DNA of 8,046 nucleotides from BOG-933 sp037147415 (GTDB lineage: Bacteria > Pseudomonadota > Alphaproteobacteria > Azospirillales > Azospirillaceae), in contig JBAWVF010000170.1 in assembly GCA_037147415.1 (NCBI GenBank), positions 1 to 8,046 on the forward strand. Direction: 5' to 3'. A model generated the notes under the pieces. The model was not told the origin of the DNA, made no database searches, and saw nothing but the letters and a program-made list of their open reading frames with translations. Position numbers and translations under genes: made by a program. Each line of letters begins with the position of its first letter. Within the stretch, counting starts at the first letter, position 1. Below, in pieces: positions 4,940-8,046 of this stretch.

Positions 4940-6282
4940 TTCCGATCACCGATGGTCACGGCCGCCCGATCGCCTTTGCCGGCCGGCTGATCGCTCCGGC
5001 CGAACGGGCGGGCACGCCGAAATATCTCAACACGCCGGATTCCACGCTGTATCACAAGGGTGAGGTGCTGTTCGGGTTGTCGCACGCGCGTGGCGCGGCC
5101 TCGAATCAGCCGGTGGTGGTGGTTGAGGGCTATCTCGATGTCATCGCCGCTGAACAGGCGGGAACGGCGGCGGTGGCCTGTTGCGGTACCGCGCTGACGA
5201 CTCGTCACTGGGATTTGCTGTGGAAGCTGCGGGCCGAACCGGTGCTGTGCTTCGACGGCGATGCGGCCGGCCGTGCCGCCGCGCTACGCGCCATCGAGGG
5301 CGTGCTGCCCCGGTTGGCGGCTGAACGTGGCTTCCGGCTGGCTCTGCTGCCGGCCGGGTGCGACCCCGACGATCTGATCCGCCGGCGGCGCGACGACGAA
5401 CCCGCGTTCGGGGCCGTGATCGCCGATGCGCTGTCGGCCGATGCGGCGCTGTGGCGGCTGGTCGCCGAGATGGCTCCGCTGGGTACGCCCCACGAGCGGC
5501 AGCGGCTGGCCGGGTCGTACACGATGCGGCTGCCCTTTGCCTCGCTGCTGCGCAACGATCACCAGACCGGAGCGCAAGCGACACCCGATCTGGCCGATTT
5601 GCCCGGCCGGCGGTTCGTGGTCGCGTCGGAGTCGAACGAGGATGTCGAGTTTTCGACATCGACCATCAAAGACCTGACTGAACGGACCGTAATGAAAGTG
5701 CGGCAGAACTATGGGGATTTCTTCCAGTTCACACCGCAGCACAAAGTGGTGTGCATGACCAACCGTCTGCCGCGGGTGCCTTCCGACGATGACGGGACGT
5801 GGCGTCGGCTGATGCTGATCCTCTGGCCGTACATCTTTCCCCGCGACAAGGACTTCAAATCGGGCAACCCGAAGCACAAACGGCGCGATCCGCAGTTAGC
5901 TGACAAGGTGCTGGCCGAGCTGCCCGGTATCCTCAATTGGGTGCTCGACGGTGCACGGGTTTATTTCGAGCTGGGGCTGGTGCCGCCGGATGGCGTGCTG
6001 GCCGCGACCAAAGATTATCGCGACGACAATGACGTGCTCGGCGGTTTTGTCGATGCGGTCGTCGAATCCGCCCCCGGTCTCTATATCACCGGCGGTGATC
6101 TTTATGATGCGTACTCGCGATGGTGTCAGAAATCGGGGCTAAAGCCGTGGACCGGGACGACATTCGGGCGAAAGATCAAGGAAAAGCTGCGAAAAGTGAC
6201 ATCCGGAGTCGTTCGTTATGTCGACGTCGCTCTCAAGTCGGAGTGGGCGACCGCGACCGCGTCCGATGGATGGGAGCGCTGA
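4936..6282 (+). pseudogene. TOPRIM primase fused to Walker A-less SF3 helicase
   Basis: An open frame whose primase homology begins near 4918 (FLRNRLVIPITDGHGRPIAF). I give GTG 4936, which overlaps the previous stop as GTGA; the frame is open back to ATG 4810, but that part is an out-of-frame reading of the zinc domain. Residues counted from the GTG: about 45-145 are the DnaG TOPRIM domain, with the metal-binding E64 in VEGYLDVI and D107/D109 in CFDGDAAG. Near residue 194 (base 5515) primase sequence (TPHERQRLAGS) stops and SF3 helicase sequence begins (YTMRLPFASLL, PDLADLPGRR). The Walker B-like FVVASE (227-232), sensor asparagine N276 (MTNRLPR) and arginine pair R290/R291 (DGTWRRL) are present, but no Walker A GKS/GKT exists. 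The C-terminal helicase domain then appears complete. Two ancestral genes seem to have been joined by deletion. ATP hydrolysis and primer synthesis are both unlikely. Confidence 0.75.
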
Positions 6283-6299
6283 TGCCGCCTTCCCGCCGC

Positions 6300-6326
6300 A
6301 ACCCTCCAACCCTCCGGCAACCCTCC
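6300..6326 (+). repeat. Octamer cluster 1: three AACCCTCC
   Basis: Three perfect copies start at 6300, 6308 and 6319. The first two are abutting and the third follows after three bases. The cluster begins 18 bases after the helicase stop codon. Confidence 0.85.
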
Positions 6327-6366
6327 GGGCGAAACCTCGTGATCTGACAAGCCGTTATCGAGGGTC

Positions 6367-6472
6367 GGAGGGTTTGGAGGGTTTTCCTCGCACACGTATG
6401 AGCGTGCAGTGTAAAGGGCGTAAGCAGCATAACATTCTCTCTACGTTATATAGATAACCCTCCAAACCCTCC
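6367..6472. repeat. 17-bp perfect inverted repeat built from octamers
   Basis: GGAGGGTTTGGAGGGTT (6367-6383) is the exact reverse complement of AACCCTCCAAACCCTCC (6456-6472), with 72 bases between. Each arm holds two octamers. A degenerate octamer (CGAGGGTC, 6359-6366) precedes the left arm and a truncated one (AACCCT, 6473-6478) follows the right arm. The loop contains AT-rich sequence and a partial palindrome around CACACGTATGAGCGTGC. Confidence 0.85.
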
Positions 6473-6575
6473 AACCCTAATAAGTATTTGAGACATAAAG
6501 CCAATTAACAATGGATACGTATAGGTAAGTCTCCGGACTAACCAGGACAACCGATAGAGGAAATAGGAGAGGGGT

Positions 6576-7073
6576 ATGAAAGAGACGGATTGGCTGGTTG
6601 TCGTGGTGGAAACCGGGACGGAGTTGGATGGGGTCGATTGGCTGCGGCGGCGCAGAGTGCCGGCCTATACGCCGCGGGTGCGCGATCGGCAGCGGCGGGC
6701 TCACCGAAAGGGCGTCGATGTCGTCGAGCGTGCCGCGTTTGCAGGTTATCTGTTCGTCCGCGTTTCAGGCAGCGGCACGGCCCGGAAAGTGCCGGGGTTT
6801 CGACGGTGGGTGCAATGCGATGACGGCAAACCGCTGGTGGCGTCGAACGCCGATATCCAGCACATCATCGATCGCGAGGTTGAAGGGGAATTCGATGCCG
6901 CCGACCATTTCACCAGCGTGAAATTCCAGGTCGGCGAACGGGTGATCGTCACCACCGGCCCGTTTGCCGGTCTGGGCGGTACGGTCGCGGTTGCCGGTCA
7001 ATCACTCACCGTCGATCTGGACGGGATGATACACCCGGTCCGGGCGAGCCGACATGCATTGACACGTTCCTGA
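6576..7073 (+). CDS. NusG/RfaH-like phage transcription antiterminator
   Basis: A 165-residue protein with a NusG N-terminal (NGN) domain followed by a KOW domain. In the NGN part, WLVVVVETGTE (6-16) is the first strand, RRRRVPAYTPRVR (24-36) matches the usual 'gfeaylPxxr' element, and AFAGYLFVRV (54-63) is the hallmark strand of the family. VPGFRRWVQCDDGKPLVAS (72-90) and the helix DIQHIIDREV follow. The KOW motif is VGERVIVTTGPFAGLGGTVA (119-138). Such paralogues bind RNA polymerase and help it read through pauses and terminators. The start is fixed by AGGAG six bases upstream. It sits between replication and packaging genes, where a late-gene activator is expected, so I infer control of the late operon. 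Cellular NusG is less likely because of divergence and phage context. Confidence 0.85.
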   Translation: MKETDWLVVVVETGTELDGVDWLRRRRVPAYTPRVRDRQRRAHRKGVDVVERAAFAGYLFVRVSGSGTARKVPGFRRWVQCDDGKPLVASNADIQHIIDREVEGEFDAADHFTSVKFQVGERVIVTTGPFAGLGGTVAVAGQSLTVDLDGMIHPVRASRHALTRS

Positions 7074-7105
7074 TACAAAAAGCCCTTGACCGAAGGCGGC
7101 GTTCG

Positions 7106-7273
7106 ATGATAGCCGGAAGACGGATGAGCAAGGACCACGTAGCCGCTGCATTACGTCAGCTAGCCGACTTGCCCCTGGCCCCGCGAAATCGTTCGGGGCT
7201 CCCCAAGCGAAGCTTTGCCCGCACATCCTCGAAGCAAGCCGTCTGCCGTAAAAAACGGGTCCCTCCTGGGTAA
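7106..7273 (+). CDS. Possible small basic ORF before the terminase gene
   Basis: A 55-codon frame from ATG 7106 (or 49 codons from ATG 7124, which has GGAAGA close upstream), ending at TAA 7271-7273. From the second start it reads MSKDHVAAALRQLADLPLAP and later SFARTSSKQA and KKRVPPG. The first part could form an amphipathic helix and the second part is strongly basic, which would suit a small nucleic-acid-binding peptide. A hairpin (7178-7199) lies inside it. It fills most of an otherwise empty 240-base gap. No family is recognised and the frame may be fortuitous. Confidence 0.35.
   Translation: MIAGRRMSKDHVAAALRQLADLPLAPRNRSGLPKRSFARTSSKQAVCRKKRVPPG
7178..7199. repeat. GC-rich hairpin before the terminase gene
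   Basis: GCCCCG (7178-7183) pairs with CGGGGC (7194-7199) around a ten-base loop. No T tract follows on either strand, so a simple terminator is unlikely. In this position it could be part of a packaging-site or antiterminator-related RNA structure, or nothing. Confidence 0.4.
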
Positions 7274-7319
7274 AAGCGTAATACGGTGAAAAAGGCCCCG
7301 GGTTAAATCTAGTGATGGG

Positions 7320-7366
7320 GTTGTTTGATGATGCAACCGGCGTTGCAAGGCGTTGTTTAATGCAAC
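7320..7366. repeat. GTTG/CAAC repeat cluster at small terminase start
   Basis: GTTGTTTGATGATGCAAC (7320-7337) and GTTGTTTAATGCAAC (7352-7366) are near-direct repeats differing by a three-base gap, and each begins and ends with complementary tetramers. Between them TGCAAC-CGGC-GTTGCA (7332-7347) is a perfect six-base inverted repeat. This may be a binding site for the terminase small subunit or another regulator. Confidence 0.5.
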
Positions 7367-7965
7367 AGGATGCGTCTCCACCCCCTGATTGGCCTGCCGA
7401 TTATGTCCGGGCGAAGAGGTTCGCGGAACTGACCGGCTGCAACCGGTCCACGATCACTCGCCAGATTGAGCGCGGCATTTTGCGATCGTTCTGGCGCAAC
7501 GGCGCTGAACTGTGGATACATGCTACCCGTGCTCCCGCTGAAATCGGAGCCTCGATTGATCCGGCCAAGGCATTCGGCCCGGCGGTACGCGATGCGGTTG
7601 ATCCGCAAAGGATGCGGGATACCTCGGAGAGCCCGCCGCCGGACAGCGACAACGAGATTTATCGGCAGGCGCGCGGCCTGAATGAGTGGCTGAAACTCCA
7701 AAGGGCTTTGCGCGAAGAAGAGCAGGCCCGCGGCGAGTTGATCCCCCGCAAAGATGTCAATGACGCCGGTATCGAAGCCGGCAAGCGGCTGGATGCTGAA
7801 TTACGAAATGGCCTGTCCTCACTCGCGGCCCGACTATCCGTGTTGTCTGATGAGCGCGAAATCCGCGCTGTCCTCTCCGAATACCTCGGCTTGGCGTTCA
7901 TGCAGTATGGGCGGATTTTAGACGATGTCCTCTCCGGGCCCGCCGGCTCACCTGCCACCTCTTGA
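7360..7965 (+). CDS. Nu1-type terminase small subunit
   Basis: About 201 residues from ATG 7360. The N-terminal winged-HTH element is visible (VRAKRFAELTGCNRSTITRQ, then IERGIL), as in lambda gpNu1, where it binds DNA at the cos region. After a proline- and serine-rich linker comes a long helical region, RQARGLNEWLKLQRALREEE and GELIPRKDVNDAGIEAGKRL, and the closing helices LSSLAARLSVL and IRAVLSEYL, matching Nu1-like small terminases in order and length. The subunit recognises phage DNA and recruits the large nuclease/ATPase subunit. The frame is open to GTG 7312/ATG 7315; I prefer 7360 because the HTH then starts close to the N-terminus and AAGG lies nine bases upstream, but the point is not settled. 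Confidence 0.82.
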   Translation: MQQDASPPPDWPADYVRAKRFAELTGCNRSTITRQIERGILRSFWRNGAELWIHATRAPAEIGASIDPAKAFGPAVRDAVDPQRMRDTSESPPPDSDNEIYRQARGLNEWLKLQRALREEEQARGELIPRKDVNDAGIEAGKRLDAELRNGLSSLAARLSVLSDEREIRAVLSEYLGLAFMQYGRILDDVLSGPAGSPATS

Positions 7966-8017
7966 CCGCCATGTGCTGTCTGCTCGTCTGGCCTACTACT
8001 ACAGTGGCACTTTCTGA
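7925..8017 (+). CDS. Short overlapping ORF at terminase end, possibly a truncated gene
   Basis: A 30-codon frame starting inside the small terminase gene (ATG 7925) and ending at TGA 8015-8017: MSSPGPPAHLPPLDRHVLSA then RLAYYYSGTF. The position and overlap are those expected for a large terminase subunit, but the frame stops after 30 codons and I do not recognise the sequence. It may be the beginning of a gene broken by a frameshift or insertion, or fortuitous. The last 36 bases of the window are noticeably AT-richer than the rest. Confidence 0.25.
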   Translation: MSSPGPPAHLPPLDRHVLSARLAYYYSGTF

Positions 8018-8046
8018 ATCCTTGCAATCTTTCTCTTGATATGGCA

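Larger units (their letters stand above)
6283..6575. other. Non-coding hub: candidate replication origin/regulatory region
   Basis: About 290 bases without a credible gene between the helicase end and the NusG-like gene. It holds three clusters of the octamer AACCCTCC or its complement (6300-6326, 6359-6383, 6456-6478), a 17-bp inverted repeat, a small palindrome GTTAT-ATAG-ATAAC (6445-6458) and, from about 6479 to 6525, an AT-rich stretch unlike the GC-rich surroundings. The right end supplies the ribosome binding site of the next gene (AGGAG 6565-6569) and presumably its promoter; TTGAGA at 6488-6493 is a possible -35 without a convincing -10. Iterons, an AT-rich segment and adjacent primase/helicase genes fit a phage origin, but that is inference. 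Confidence 0.45.

Noticed and set aside
4900..4940. Programmed -1 frameshift joining zinc finger to TOPRIM
   Set aside because: No X-XXY-YYZ slippery heptamer is present in the zinc-finger frame (CCT TTC TTC is not one), and a whole primase sub-domain is missing at this point, so a deletion explains the frame change better.
5141..5659. Leftward open frame of 172 codons inside the TOPRIM-helicase region
   Set aside because: Arginine/proline-rich shadow of a GC-rich coding strand with no ribosome binding site; the rightward strand has clear domain motifs.
6359..6383. G-quadruplex from the GGAGGGTT repeats
   Set aside because: Only three GGG runs are present on this strand; a three-tetrad quadruplex needs four. 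A two-tetrad form is possible but too common in GC-rich DNA to claim.
6300..6478. CRISPR-like array
   Set aside because: Repeats are eight bases, occur in both orientations and lack regular spacer lengths.

Overview
The window reads as an early-to-late segment of a prophage or phage in a GC-rich proteobacterium. An alphaproteobacterium, perhaps of the Rhodospirillales type, is my guess from composition and protein style; no marker gene proves it. Most genes run rightward: a small HTH protein, an MT-A70 adenine methyltransferase, a conserved small phage protein paired with a DUF2303 protein, a primase/helicase region, a NusG-like antiterminator and a Nu1-type small terminase subunit. The window ends just where a large terminase would be expected.

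Positions 1-90 hold the likely 3' end of an upstream gene. Positions 107-687 hold an HTH gene and a translationally coupled small gene, whose 3' end overlaps a convergent small gene (604-819, minus). Positions 900-2987 are a tight rightward run: MT-A70, a 123-residue protein and DUF2303. Positions 2988-4620 interrupt the rightward order with leftward genes only: two tiny coiled-coil proteins with their own promoters, and a higB-higA toxin-antitoxin pair with a clear operator/promoter. The TA segment is flanked by a perfect 26-bp direct repeat that carries the start of the primase gene, so higBA looks like cargo that duplicated the primase start.

Positions 4634-6282 encode a primase zinc finger, then in another frame a TOPRIM domain fused directly to the back half of an SF3 (P4/D5-type) helicase. 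The primase N-lobe and the helicase Walker A region are missing. At least two deletions are implied, so the replication module appears non-functional or radically rebuilt. The MT-A70 gene may also have lost a short internal block. Together this suggests a decaying prophage.

Positions 6283-6575 are non-coding and striking: seven perfect copies of the octamer AACCCTCC or its complement, including a 17-bp perfect inverted repeat, next to an AT-rich stretch. This is a candidate replication origin or regulatory hub. Positions 6576-7073 encode a NusG/RfaH-like protein placed as a late-gene antiterminator would be. Positions 7074-7359 hold a possible 49-55 residue ORF, hairpins and GTTG/CAAC repeats just ahead of the small terminase gene. 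All family names come from reading the translations by eye; no search was run.
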